Shown in pieces: positions 46,135 through 54,227 of a stretch of DNA of 64,000 nucleotides (within the stretch, counting starts at the first letter, position 1; every line of letters begins with the position of its first letter). The notes beneath the pieces were generated by a model. The model saw only the letters and a program-made list of their open reading frames with translations, had not been told where the DNA came from and ran no database searches. This DNA comes from Aquicella siphonis (lineage in GTDB: Bacteria > Pseudomonadota > Gammaproteobacteria > DSM-16500). The stretch covers positions 1,302,001-1,366,000 of the forward strand of contig NZ_LR699119.1 in the NCBI RefSeq assembly GCF_902459485.1, read 5' to 3'. Both the position numbers and the translations under genes were made by a program.

Positions 46135-47262
46135 TTATGAAATAGTCACTGTGCCGGCTTTTGCGATTTGCTTTGCCGTGATAGCAATATCACTGGTGCC
46201 GCCGTCAAGTGTGTAGCCTGAAACATTGAGTACGCCGGGGGATGCGTCATATGCTATTTGCATGATGCGGGTGTAATAAACAGGTTCGCCCAAATCAAGA
46301 TTGTTTAAATAATCCTCAATTGCTGTTTCAACTAATGCGGCCACCGCACCGTGGTCATACCCCGTTGCCGCGGTAACCGTCATAGCCGCATCGACGGTTA
46401 CAACTATCGGCGCAAACACACCGAAAGTAATAGTTAAACCGCGCACCGCATCAACCGCATCATTCACCGTGCTTATAAATCCGCCTGAGGGCGTTCCGGT
46501 GCCGTCATCTACCACGACATAAAAATAGCCGTACTTTGTCGTACCGCTATAATCCTCATTTTCAGTAATAGAATAGGAAGTAACACCGGTCACCGTTTCA
46601 ATTGCATAGGCAATCGCTGAATAGGTTGCCTTGCTTAATGAGGCCAAATAAAGCACAAAGCGTGCTCTAAAATCAGCATCATTTTCAGCATTCATGCCGT
46701 TTGTGAAGCTTGCCGCGTTAGTGACGGTATCAACATAGGCAATGGGTGAAATAGCCACCGTTATAGTATTCGCCCCTACGTTACCGCTAGTGCCCGCCAC
46801 GGTAGCCTGTACCGGCACCGTTATGCTAGTAATACCCGCGTTCAAAACATAGCCGTTTAAGCTGGCATTATAATTAGGGTCAGTCGTATCAGCCGTTACA
46901 CTGAACACGGCAACGGCATTTGAGGTTTGTACTTGCGCACCTACGGCGATTAACGTTTGTATGCTTGCATCAGTACGGGCGAAAGTGACGGTGCCCGTAG
47001 CATAGGTGGCGGGTTCACGTACAAACCCGAAATCGGCCATCCAGCTATCAAGATCAGTGCCGTTTGAGGTGGCGGCCCGCGCAAGCGATAGATCATATGA
47101 TGCAAGCCCCTGCAACCAAAGGGCAACACCCGCGGTGTTGGCTTCAATAAGCGCAAGCAATACTGAACCCGTAGTAAAATCTAACAGGTCGGTAGAGCTT
47201 GCCTGTATTGCCGCAATCTGGTTACGTACCAGCGTCGTAAAATCTTGTGTCTGTAAAGGCAT
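46135..47262 (-). CDS. Baseplate J-like protein
   Basis: 375 residues. The baseplate J family is recognised from DLSLARAATSNGTDLDSWMADFG, an extended beta-rich core with VPVQATVAGTSGNVGANTI, and the wing motif NAENDADFRARFVLYLASLS. It forms the outer edge of the contractile-tail baseplate, where fibres attach. It overlaps the next gene by one base. Confidence 0.9.
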   Translation of the reverse strand: MPLQTQDFTTLVRNQIAAIQASSTDLLDFTTGSVLLALIEANTAGVALWLQGLASYDLSLARAATSNGTDLDSWMADFGFVREPATYATGTVTFARTDASIQTLIAVGAQVQTSNAVAVFSVTADTTDPNYNASLNGYVLNAGITSITVPVQATVAGTSGNVGANTITVAISPIAYVDTVTNAASFTNGMNAENDADFRARFVLYLASLSKATYSAIAYAIETVTGVTSYSITENEDYSGTTKYGYFYVVVDDGTGTPSGGFISTVNDAVDAVRGLTITFGVFAPIVVTVDAAMTVTAATGYDHGAVAALVETAIEDYLNNLDLGEPVYYTRIMQIAYDASPGVLNVSGYTLDGGTSDIAITAKQIAKAGTVTIS

Positions 47263-47633
47263 TATACGCTCACCTTAAATGTTAGGACGACTATGCTACG
47301 GGTTGCTGATTCGGTGTATTCAACATTCACATATAGCGCACCGTAGTTTGATGTTAGCTGTACGGTCGGCGGCGGTGTCTTTGCTACGCTTTCCTCTAAA
47401 TACATTTGCTGTTTTATTAAACCGATAATCAGGTTTTTAAGTTGCACGGTAAAAGGCACACCTATATAGCTAGGCAAGCCCGCACCGTAATCAGGGTGGA
47501 AAATATACGAGCCCGGCACCGTCATAAGGCGGCGTAATATGCGTTGCTGGCTAAGTGTCAGTCCGTCAGTCGTCAATAAATCGCCTACATTGCTTGATAC
47601 AAGGTCATTGCTAAAATAATGGTAAGCATCCAT
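47262..47633 (-). CDS. Baseplate wedge protein (gp25/W-like)
   Basis: 123 residues. The pattern RRLMTVPGSYIFHPDYGAGLPS and an end with VEYTESATRSIVVLTFKVSV fits gp25/GpW, the lysozyme-like fold at the baseplate centre wedge. Position (between the spike and J genes) is as in other myoviruses. Confidence 0.75.
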   Translation of the reverse strand: MDAYHYFSNDLVSSNVGDLLTTDGLTLSQQRILRRLMTVPGSYIFHPDYGAGLPSYIGVPFTVQLKNLIIGLIKQQMYLEESVAKTPPPTVQLTSNYGALYVNVEYTESATRSIVVLTFKVSV

Positions 47634-47645
47634 TTTTCTAAATCC

Positions 47646-48251
47646 TTACATCTGTGTAGTCGGTATATCGCTATCGCCTGATGGTGTAGGGTGTATGTGT
47701 TCATTGAATATAGTGCGCATTGCGGCGATATTGTTTGCGTTAGTACCGCTATTATCCAATATATCGCCGGTGCAAGTAATATTGCCGGTTACGACAATAT
47801 TAGAATTTATATTAATGTTTGTTTTATTTTCATCACCGTCTAATGTTTTAATTTCAATCGTACCGTCGGTAAGGAACTTTAAATAAGTGCCCGTCTTGTG
47901 TTGCATCCAAGCCTCGCCCGCCGGCGGCCCGTCAGTTACGGGTTTGTTCTCAATATTATTCAAGCCTAGACATATAATGCCTGATGAAAAATTACCGGCA
48001 AGGAACAAAACGCATACCGCATCACCGTTATTCAACCCCGTATAAAAACCCCAATTATTACCCACCCACGGCGTTAAGATAGGCAATAGGTCGGTTTTTA
48101 TGTTTTCGGGTTGTATCCGTACTGATGCGCGGTAGAGTGCGGGATTATATTCATCTACCGTGCCTATGCGCGTAAATGCCATAGAATTAAAACTACCGGC
48201 TGTCTGGCCTTTTAGAAGGTTCAATAGCCGGTTTACATTATGTATATCCAT
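47646..48251 (-). CDS. Baseplate spike protein (gpV/gp45-like)
   Basis: 201 residues. An OB-like start (RASVRIQPENIKTDLLPILTPWV, GLNNGDAVCVLFL) precedes a beta-helical part with repeating INI and ITCTGDI. Near the end EHIHPTPSG gives the H-x-H pair that binds iron at the tip in Mu and P2 type spikes. It punctures the outer membrane. Coupled to the hub gene (one-base overlap). Confidence 0.85.
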   Translation of the reverse strand: MDIHNVNRLLNLLKGQTAGSFNSMAFTRIGTVDEYNPALYRASVRIQPENIKTDLLPILTPWVGNNWGFYTGLNNGDAVCVLFLAGNFSSGIICLGLNNIENKPVTDGPPAGEAWMQHKTGTYLKFLTDGTIEIKTLDGDENKTNININSNIVVTGNITCTGDILDNSGTNANNIAAMRTIFNEHIHPTPSGDSDIPTTQM

Positions 48252-49459
48252 TATTGCGCCTGCAAAGTATAAGGGCTTTGGTTTTTCGCATTAACGGTCA
48301 TCAAGTAACCTGTCTGGTAATCAAGTTCACGCATGATGTTATTCACATAATAATTCTGGTCAAATGCGGTATTGGTGCCGATTACCGATATAACGGAATG
48401 CGCGGTAATGATTTCATCAGCGGGCATTGTAAAATCAATTTCCATTTCATGCTGGCTAATATCAAGTAATAATTGCCGTGCTTTATTATTAGCCTGTGCT
48501 TGCGTTAAACTGGGGAAAACAAAGTTATACACCGCATCCCCCACCCCGTCATCGGTAACATTATTGTGTGAAAGTGTTGCGGTAGAGAGTAATTGTTTAT
48601 TTTTGTAAACATCATATGTATAAACATTCACAATGATATCTTTTGACAACCGCATGTTGCGCTTGAATTGTATTTCAGTCACATTTGAATTGGGTATTTC
48701 ACCCGGCGTTGAAAAGAAGGGCGTATCCATCACAATGCGGTAAGGGTTACTTTCATCCTTGGGTTGAAAATACAGGTTATTGCCTAGGACAAATAAATCA
48801 AACCCCTCCTCACGCGCAAGGAAGGTCATTAAATCCCATTCCGTGCTATTGGTAGAAAGCATAGTATATTGATTTTGCGGGTTGTTCAAATAGGCGCCGA
48901 AAGGTGTTGCTGTGCGCGTTACAAACGGTGTTAAATTCCTTGCCGTAGCAATTTTGCTTATAATTTCACTTGAACTGGGGCTTTGCACGCCGTCAACGCC
49001 TAAAGATAATATGCCCCTAATATCAATGCCCGTACCGGCGGTATTAAATAAATTATTATTAATCTTGTTTTCTATAAAATATGAAACATAATCACGCCCG
49101 GTTAGCGTGATTAATGATTGCTTAGGGTCATATGCAATATCATCAGCATCACCCAGTATCAGCATCGGCAAATCGCTGGCCGTAACCGTGTTAGGGTTGG
49201 TAGCCGTGCTATTGCCCGCGTTAATTTGCACCGTGATTTTACCCGTGGTAAGCAATGTGGCAAGCGGCATATTTTTAGGCAACGTGCTTATGGGTATAGT
49301 AACGCTAAATGTGCTTGCCGCCGCATAACGTGTATTGTTTATGGTGGCACGTTTCCAGAATACTTGCGTACCGTTGATACTTACGAAGCCGCGCGGCGTA
49401 CGCACTTTATTATTTGTATTGCCTATATTCGCGCTTACCGGGTCATAACTGCTATACAT
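48251..49459 (-). CDS. Baseplate hub/late control D-like protein
   Basis: 402 residues from ATG 49459, which overlaps the previous stop (TAATG); the open frame upstream is not needed. Beta-rich, with VTASDLPMLILGDADDIAYD and TLTGRDYVSYFIENKI (ring-forming tail hub domains) and a late part VYKNKQLLSTATLSHNNV. It ties spike to tube. Confidence 0.75.
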   Translation of the reverse strand: MYSSYDPVSANIGNTNNKVRTPRGFVSINGTQVFWKRATINNTRYAAASTFSVTIPISTLPKNMPLATLLTTGKITVQINAGNSTATNPNTVTASDLPMLILGDADDIAYDPKQSLITLTGRDYVSYFIENKINNNLFNTAGTGIDIRGILSLGVDGVQSPSSSEIISKIATARNLTPFVTRTATPFGAYLNNPQNQYTMLSTNSTEWDLMTFLAREEGFDLFVLGNNLYFQPKDESNPYRIVMDTPFFSTPGEIPNSNVTEIQFKRNMRLSKDIIVNVYTYDVYKNKQLLSTATLSHNNVTDDGVGDAVYNFVFPSLTQAQANNKARQLLLDISQHEMEIDFTMPADEIITAHSVISVIGTNTAFDQNYYVNNIMRELDYQTGYLMTVNAKNQSPYTLQAQ

Positions 49460-49755
49460 TAAAGTATGCCGCCTGTATCTTGCTGGTTCCAAGGGGGGAT
49501 ATAAAGCGTTGTCAATTGCGTGACCATAGGGTCAACTAGGTTGTTGGCACGCGCAATAATGACCCATTGCGTAGGGTCGCCGTAATATTCTTTTGCCAGC
49601 GCAAATAAAGTGGTATTCACAGCCGTAATTGTAATTGCGTTAGGGGGTGTGTTTATGATAGCAATATTGGCAAGCATACGGTTTAAGTAAAACAATATTT
49701 CGTATAGTTGCCAGTATTCTAGCTGGCTCTGTGCCGCTTGATCTTGCGCAACCAT
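49459..49755 (-). CDS. Tail protein with LysM-like domain (gpX-like)
   Basis: 98 residues; the second half (TTLFALAKEYYGDPTQWVII, ARANNLVDPM) is a LysM-type fold as in P2 gpX and T4 gp53-like baseplate proteins. Short helical N-terminus. One-base overlaps with both neighbours indicate coupled translation. Confidence 0.8.
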   Translation of the reverse strand: MVAQDQAAQSQLEYWQLYEILFYLNRMLANIAIINTPPNAITITAVNTTLFALAKEYYGDPTQWVIIARANNLVDPMVTQLTTLYIPPWNQQDTGGIL

Positions 49756-50384
49756 TACGTAGAACCCCCGAAAGATGTACCGGCAATTTCATTTATTGAT
49801 TGTTGCACGACATCAATAGTCGCATTTATTGCATCTACAACGGGTGAGGTGGTGCTTTGCTGTGCCCCGTTGAAGGTGGGCACCGCTTGTATGGCCGTGC
49901 CTAACGTAGTTAATGCGCTACTTAATGCGGGGTTAATAAAATTTGCCGCGATTGCCAATATTGTCGTATAGTCACCGTTAATAGCCTCATTAAACCCTAC
50001 GGGCGTGGTATTAACGTTAGGGTTTGTTCTATCTATAATGACGCGCAAGTTTATATCATAATCAATTTTGTAATACCGCTCAGTACGCAAGTTCAAGCTT
50101 TGTATTATTACGGTAAATGATAGGTTAAACCATGTAAGCGTTAACGGTTGCCCTTGCGCACGCATCAGGTTCAATTGTTCAGCGCGCTCAAGCGCATCAC
50201 TACCCGTTATCAAACCGCTCCAACTTATATCAGTATCATTTTTACCCAGTGAATCTACAACACGGTTGCCGCCTATAAGGTCATGCTGTACCAATTGTTG
50301 CTGGCCGCCGAAATTAATGTAATCAGGGATTTCGAAATCACGGAAAACAAAATCACCCAACTTGACGAGCGTATCCATTGCCAC
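49755..50384 (-). CDS. Tail/baseplate protein (gpU-like fold)
   Basis: 209 residues. FGGQQQLVQHDLIGGNRVVD, WSGLITGSDALERAEQLNLM and GQPLTLTWFNLSFTVIIQSL resemble the phage gpU/XkdP region connecting tape measure and baseplate. The C-terminal 60 residues are a helical extension. It starts 3 bp after the tape-measure stop. Assignment by pattern and position. Confidence 0.6.
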   Translation of the reverse strand: MAMDTLVKLGDFVFRDFEIPDYINFGGQQQLVQHDLIGGNRVVDSLGKNDTDISWSGLITGSDALERAEQLNLMRAQGQPLTLTWFNLSFTVIIQSLNLRTERYYKIDYDINLRVIIDRTNPNVNTTPVGFNEAINGDYTTILAIAANFINPALSSALTTLGTAIQAVPTFNGAQQSTTSPVVDAINATIDVVQQSINEIAGTSFGGST

Positions 50385-50387
50385 CCC

Positions 50388-52628
50388 TTAATAGGTAATA
50401 CCGAACGCATTTACGTTTGTAGGCATAGGGCTTAAGCTAGAATCAAACATTGAACCCGTATTAGGCGAGGCTGTTGCCGTTTGGTAAATTTTCTTTACAA
50501 GTTGCGTGCCTATTTTGTTACCGTCTAGGTGTATATCATTTTGAATCTGGATGGTTTGCGGCGCGGCTTGCGCGGGTGCATTTTGCGCTTGCCTATGCGA
50601 TATGAAATTAGGCGCGGGGCTATTAGTCGAATTATTTACTGTTGAATAATTATTGGTTGTATGGTTATTGATAGGCTGTACGGGTGTTTTTTGTTGCGGC
50701 AATACGGTTGCAAAATAAGCGGCATCATACTTAGGGGCTTCAGGGGCTACCGCTTTTATAGCGGGCATTTTATCGGCATCATATTGCCCTGTTTTTTTCA
50801 ATAAATCATACGCCGCGTATGCACCCCTAAAAGGCATAGTCACCGCACCTAATGCGGTATTAACTACTTTTTCGAGCGGGCTAGAGGTGTAAATATTTTG
50901 CGCTTTTTGCAAAACGGCACCCGTCATTGTTTGCCGGCCGCCCTCATCATGCAGGGGGAAATTTTCACCTAAATAGGCGGTGACTTTTTTTACTTTATCC
51001 CCGATATAATCAAATACTGTTTTCAAGGTGTCGGCAATATAATGAAACATATCTGAAAGTTTTTCGAACTCAGCCTTCAGTTTTTCAACCGCATCCACCA
51101 AGCTATTCTTAATCGTAACCGCTAAATTTTTAACAGTTTCACCTGATAGGTACCCGTTCTCATACAGCTTATATAACCCGTAACCTACCGCACCTATTAC
51201 CCCCGCCGCTATGATGCCCGGCACTGATATGCCGGTGATTGCCAGCATTAATGCGGGCATTGTTTTAGTAACGAGTGATAACGGCAATAGTAAACCGGTT
51301 AACCCGGCTTTAAGCAATAACAACGTGCCCCCTAAAGCGGTAAGCCCGGCCACAGCAAGGATTGTCTTTGCGATCTTGCCTACAGTCGCTTGGTTTTCAC
51401 GCACATAATTTGTGAGCTTTATAATATGTTCATTGAAATATTTAAGTGCGCCGGTAGCAATAGGCAATAACGTCACACCCAATTCCATTATCACAGTTTT
51501 GAAACGTGCCGCTGATTCATATAATTGTTTATTAAATAGATCATTCATTTCATTGTATGTTTTCTCTAGGTCAGGGTGCATTTTGTATTGCTGGTTAATT
51601 TCAGCCATCTGCCCCAACCCTTTACCTGTCATAAAAATGCTGGCAAGCCGCGTACCCGTGGTGCCGAATGCAAATTGCATGTTGCTCATTATGTTATTAC
51701 GGGCAACTTGTGCGGGGTTTTGCTTGAATTGCTCAATAACATAATTGCTCATTTTTCCCATGAACTTATAGAAATCAAACTTGCCTTCGGTGAATACATC
51801 AGCCTGCCCCGCGGCATTTAATAGGCCCATATTTTTTAACGCTTCAGCACTACGCCCTACCCATAGCCCTGAACCCATCACTTGGGGGATAGTACGTGAC
51901 ACCATAGAAAGTAATGATGAACCGGCACGCGTGCTTTCAACACCCATGCGTTGCAACATGGCAACCATAAGCATAGTGGTTTCATCACTTACGCCCATGA
52001 CATTTTTCATCGTACCTTCGGCATACTGGAATGCTTTTAATACCTTATCCAAGCTACCGGGCATGATAAGGCTTAATTTATTAAAGGCATCTAATGACTT
52101 TTTGATTGATTCGGGGTCAAAATGGCCGGTGATCTCAGCAATTTTAATGCCCATTTCGGTAGACTTTTCATAATCAGTACCTTTAAGCATTTTTTGTACA
52201 GTAGCGAATTTCGTAAATTCAGGCATCAACCCCGCGACATCCTGTATTTTGAAATTACCGCTAAGTGCGATCTGGCGTGCAATGTTAGCCGCCTCCAAGC
52301 TACTGAACATACCGGGCAAGTTTTCTAACGTGCCCCTAAAATCATTCATCTCTTTGTTAGTGGCATGGGTAACAATTTGTACGTTCTTTAATTGTTGCTC
52401 AAGGTTACCGGCCATCTTGGTTGCTACGATCAAAGGGCTCGCTAATGCCGCACCGCTTGCCAACAATACACCGCCCATGGCCGCGGTTGATTTAATAGCG
52501 GTAAGCTTTGCTTGGAATAAATCAGCTTGTTTTTGTAATGTAGAAAATTGCGCACCTAAAGCAATCATGCCTTTGCTAACGTCATTTATAAGTGACAGCT
52601 TGACCGCAACGGTATAATTTTCATTCAT
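50388..52628 (-). CDS. Tail tape measure protein
   Basis: 746 residues. The N-terminal two thirds are helical with the tape-measure core (LALSGNFKIQDVAGLMPEF, EGTMKNVMGVSDETTMLMVA, TRAGSSLLSMVSRTIPQVMG). Around residues 415-490 lies a long hydrophobic part (ILAVAGLTALGGTLLLLKAG, TKTMPALMLAITGISVPGII, GVIGAVGYGL) that could cross the host inner membrane during injection. The end has Asn/Pro-rich low complexity. It sets tail length, short to medium here. Confidence 0.9.
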   Translation of the reverse strand: MNENYTVAVKLSLINDVSKGMIALGAQFSTLQKQADLFQAKLTAIKSTAAMGGVLLASGAALASPLIVATKMAGNLEQQLKNVQIVTHATNKEMNDFRGTLENLPGMFSSLEAANIARQIALSGNFKIQDVAGLMPEFTKFATVQKMLKGTDYEKSTEMGIKIAEITGHFDPESIKKSLDAFNKLSLIMPGSLDKVLKAFQYAEGTMKNVMGVSDETTMLMVAMLQRMGVESTRAGSSLLSMVSRTIPQVMGSGLWVGRSAEALKNMGLLNAAGQADVFTEGKFDFYKFMGKMSNYVIEQFKQNPAQVARNNIMSNMQFAFGTTGTRLASIFMTGKGLGQMAEINQQYKMHPDLEKTYNEMNDLFNKQLYESAARFKTVIMELGVTLLPIATGALKYFNEHIIKLTNYVRENQATVGKIAKTILAVAGLTALGGTLLLLKAGLTGLLLPLSLVTKTMPALMLAITGISVPGIIAAGVIGAVGYGLYKLYENGYLSGETVKNLAVTIKNSLVDAVEKLKAEFEKLSDMFHYIADTLKTVFDYIGDKVKKVTAYLGENFPLHDEGGRQTMTGAVLQKAQNIYTSSPLEKVVNTALGAVTMPFRGAYAAYDLLKKTGQYDADKMPAIKAVAPEAPKYDAAYFATVLPQQKTPVQPINNHTTNNYSTVNNSTNSPAPNFISHRQAQNAPAQAAPQTIQIQNDIHLDGNKIGTQLVKKIYQTATASPNTGSMFDSSLSPMPTNVNAFGITY

Positions 52629-53149
52629 AGCTTGATGTCCTGGTGGTAGCCTAGCTCTTTACCGATATCCATGCTGATAGTGTGCCCCCCGGCAATACCT
52701 ACTAATACCGCTTTGCCGAAAATCTTAGCAATAAGGGCGCGGTTTTTATAAAATGCGGGGCCTATGTAAGGGCGCGGGGGTATGCGTGATGTACCGAACT
52801 CCTGAAAAGCCGCTATAGGGCTTTTAGAACCCACAATCGCATATAGCTCAGCCATATTCACTTCTGATTGTATGCTAGCCCGTAACTCACCCGTCCTGAA
52901 CAAGGGGTTATAATCGCGGTTGTAAACATACCCCAACCGCTCCTTGTCAGCCTTTGTTGCATCAGCAAGTTCCTCCCAAGCGGGGAAAGGCCCTTTAGCT
53001 TTTTGCAAATGCCCGATTTCATTCTTTGCCTCTTTTTCTACTACCTCAGCAACCTTATCAAGCCCGTTTTTAATAGCGTTTATCTCAGCCGTTGCCGCCT
53101 TCAATAAATGCTCGGCAAATTTTTGCGGGCTGGAAAAAAATTTATTCAC
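52625..53149 (-). CDS. HK97-gp10-like tail-completion protein
   Basis: 174 residues. Helical start with Glu/Lys-rich coiled coil, then RTGELRASIQSEVN and FQEFGTSRIPPRPYIGPAF, the HK97 gp10 signature that closes tail or neck. Start is GTG 53149, whose first bases overlap the stop of the chaperone fusion (GCGTGA), and its end overlaps the tape-measure start (4 bp). Confidence 0.8.
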   Translation of the reverse strand: MNKFFSSPQKFAEHLLKAATAEINAIKNGLDKVAEVVEKEAKNEIGHLQKAKGPFPAWEELADATKADKERLGYVYNRDYNPLFRTGELRASIQSEVNMAELYAIVGSKSPIAAFQEFGTSRIPPRPYIGPAFYKNRALIAKIFGKAVLVGIAGGHTISMDIGKELGYHQDIKL

Positions 53150-53705
53150 GCTTTAGGCTCCTCAAAAGACATAGTGCGCCAGTTAAACTTACCCCCGTCA
53201 TGCTCAGACATAATGATACAATATGCCGCGCGCTCTAAAGGCGTGAGCCTGAATGCGACATCAAAAGGTACATGGTTTTTTACGAGCCAAAGGCTTTCAC
53301 GCAAGGCGGGGGAGCTTACTATTTTTTTAATTGCTCAACATTCTCCTCTGAACCCAGGTTGATAGATTCATAGTAACGTTGCATAGCTTCCATTATAACG
53401 CGCATACCGCTATTGCCTACCCGCTTAAGTGCCGCGCGTATTTCATTATATGAACCGGGGCGTGTAAACGGGGTGCCGTCTATGCTTTCAATCCAGATCA
53501 AAGGCAATGCGCGTGCTTGTAATGCGGTGTTCATGCCCGCGTCCTTGCCTAGTGCCGCCGTTAAATCAAACTCGTCACAAGGGTCGGGTATGCGCAATTT
53601 GTATACTTTCCCCTCATCATCAACAACCTCGCCTATAAATTCGCGCTGTTGTTTATTGATGATTTTCTCACTCGGCGTTTGTTGTAATGTTACTTTTGCA
53701 TTCAT
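53146..53705 (-). CDS. Tail assembly chaperone with -1 frameshift (G and G-T products)
   Basis: The zero-frame protein (53705-53319) has 128 residues and ends LKK then TAG. The last codons TTA AAA AAA TAG contain A AAA AAA, a strong slippery heptamer. A -1 slip continues as IVSSPALRESLWLVKNHVPF and 38 more residues to TGA 53148-53146, for a fusion of about 186 residues. Family knowledge: in many tailed phages the short and extended chaperones wrap the tape measure in a fixed ratio. The gene lies between tube and tape measure, as expected. Confidence 0.9.
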
Positions 53706-53726
53706 ATTAAAAATACTCGTTAAAAA

Positions 53727-54161
53727 TTAAATAAGCTGTTTCCTGAATGAACCTGAAAAACTGATTTTCTGCGTGACATAATCATCACCTGACCAGTTGC
53801 CCGATGAATCCAATTGCACGACACAATTCTGGAATTGGTACTGGCTAATAGTACCGTCAGCCTCGGTAATGGTTTCAGTAATGGTCACTAAAGGTATGTT
53901 TTCACCGTTCTGGTAAGCAAGTTCAAGCGCGGCAAAATAATTATCAACATCAGCGCTGGTTCTTTCCATCTCAAAACTCCCCTCCCAACCTATGGGGAAA
54001 TTGCCGTAACGGTTCACGCCGTCTAAAGCAATGCTTTCGCGCTTATTATTACGCTGTACGGCATTCCAGTTTTTGACACGGTTAATCGTTATAAAGCCGT
54101 TCACGTCATCAGATAAAGTAACGGTAATGTCTTTACCTACACTAATCCCGACTAAAGGCAT
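53727..54161 (-). CDS. Tail tube protein (DUF3277-like)
   Basis: 144 residues, all-beta: VTLSDDVNGFITINRVKNW, DGVNRYGNFPIGWEGSFEME, DGTISQYQFQNCVVQLDSSG and VTQKISFSGSFRKQLI. This is the tube pattern of Mu-like contractile phages. The gene follows the sheath after a terminator. 22 bp separate it from the chaperone gene. Confidence 0.75.
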   Translation of the reverse strand: MPLVGISVGKDITVTLSDDVNGFITINRVKNWNAVQRNNKRESIALDGVNRYGNFPIGWEGSFEMERTSADVDNYFAALELAYQNGENIPLVTITETITEADGTISQYQFQNCVVQLDSSGNWSGDDYVTQKISFSGSFRKQLI

Positions 54162-54175
54162 AATAGCTATCTCCT

Positions 54176-54202
54176 AATAAAAAGCCCCGCCTATAGCGGG
54201 GC
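54176..54202 (-). terminator. Rho-independent terminator between sheath and tube genes
   Basis: Read on the minus strand, GCCCCGC (54202-54196) pairs with GCGGGGC (54190-54184) over a 5-base loop, and TTTTTATT follows. It is a strong intrinsic terminator, placed inside the late gene series, 25-50 bp after the sheath stop and just before the tube gene. Confidence 0.85.
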
Positions 54203-54227
54203 CTTATGTGTTTATTGAAATGCCGTT

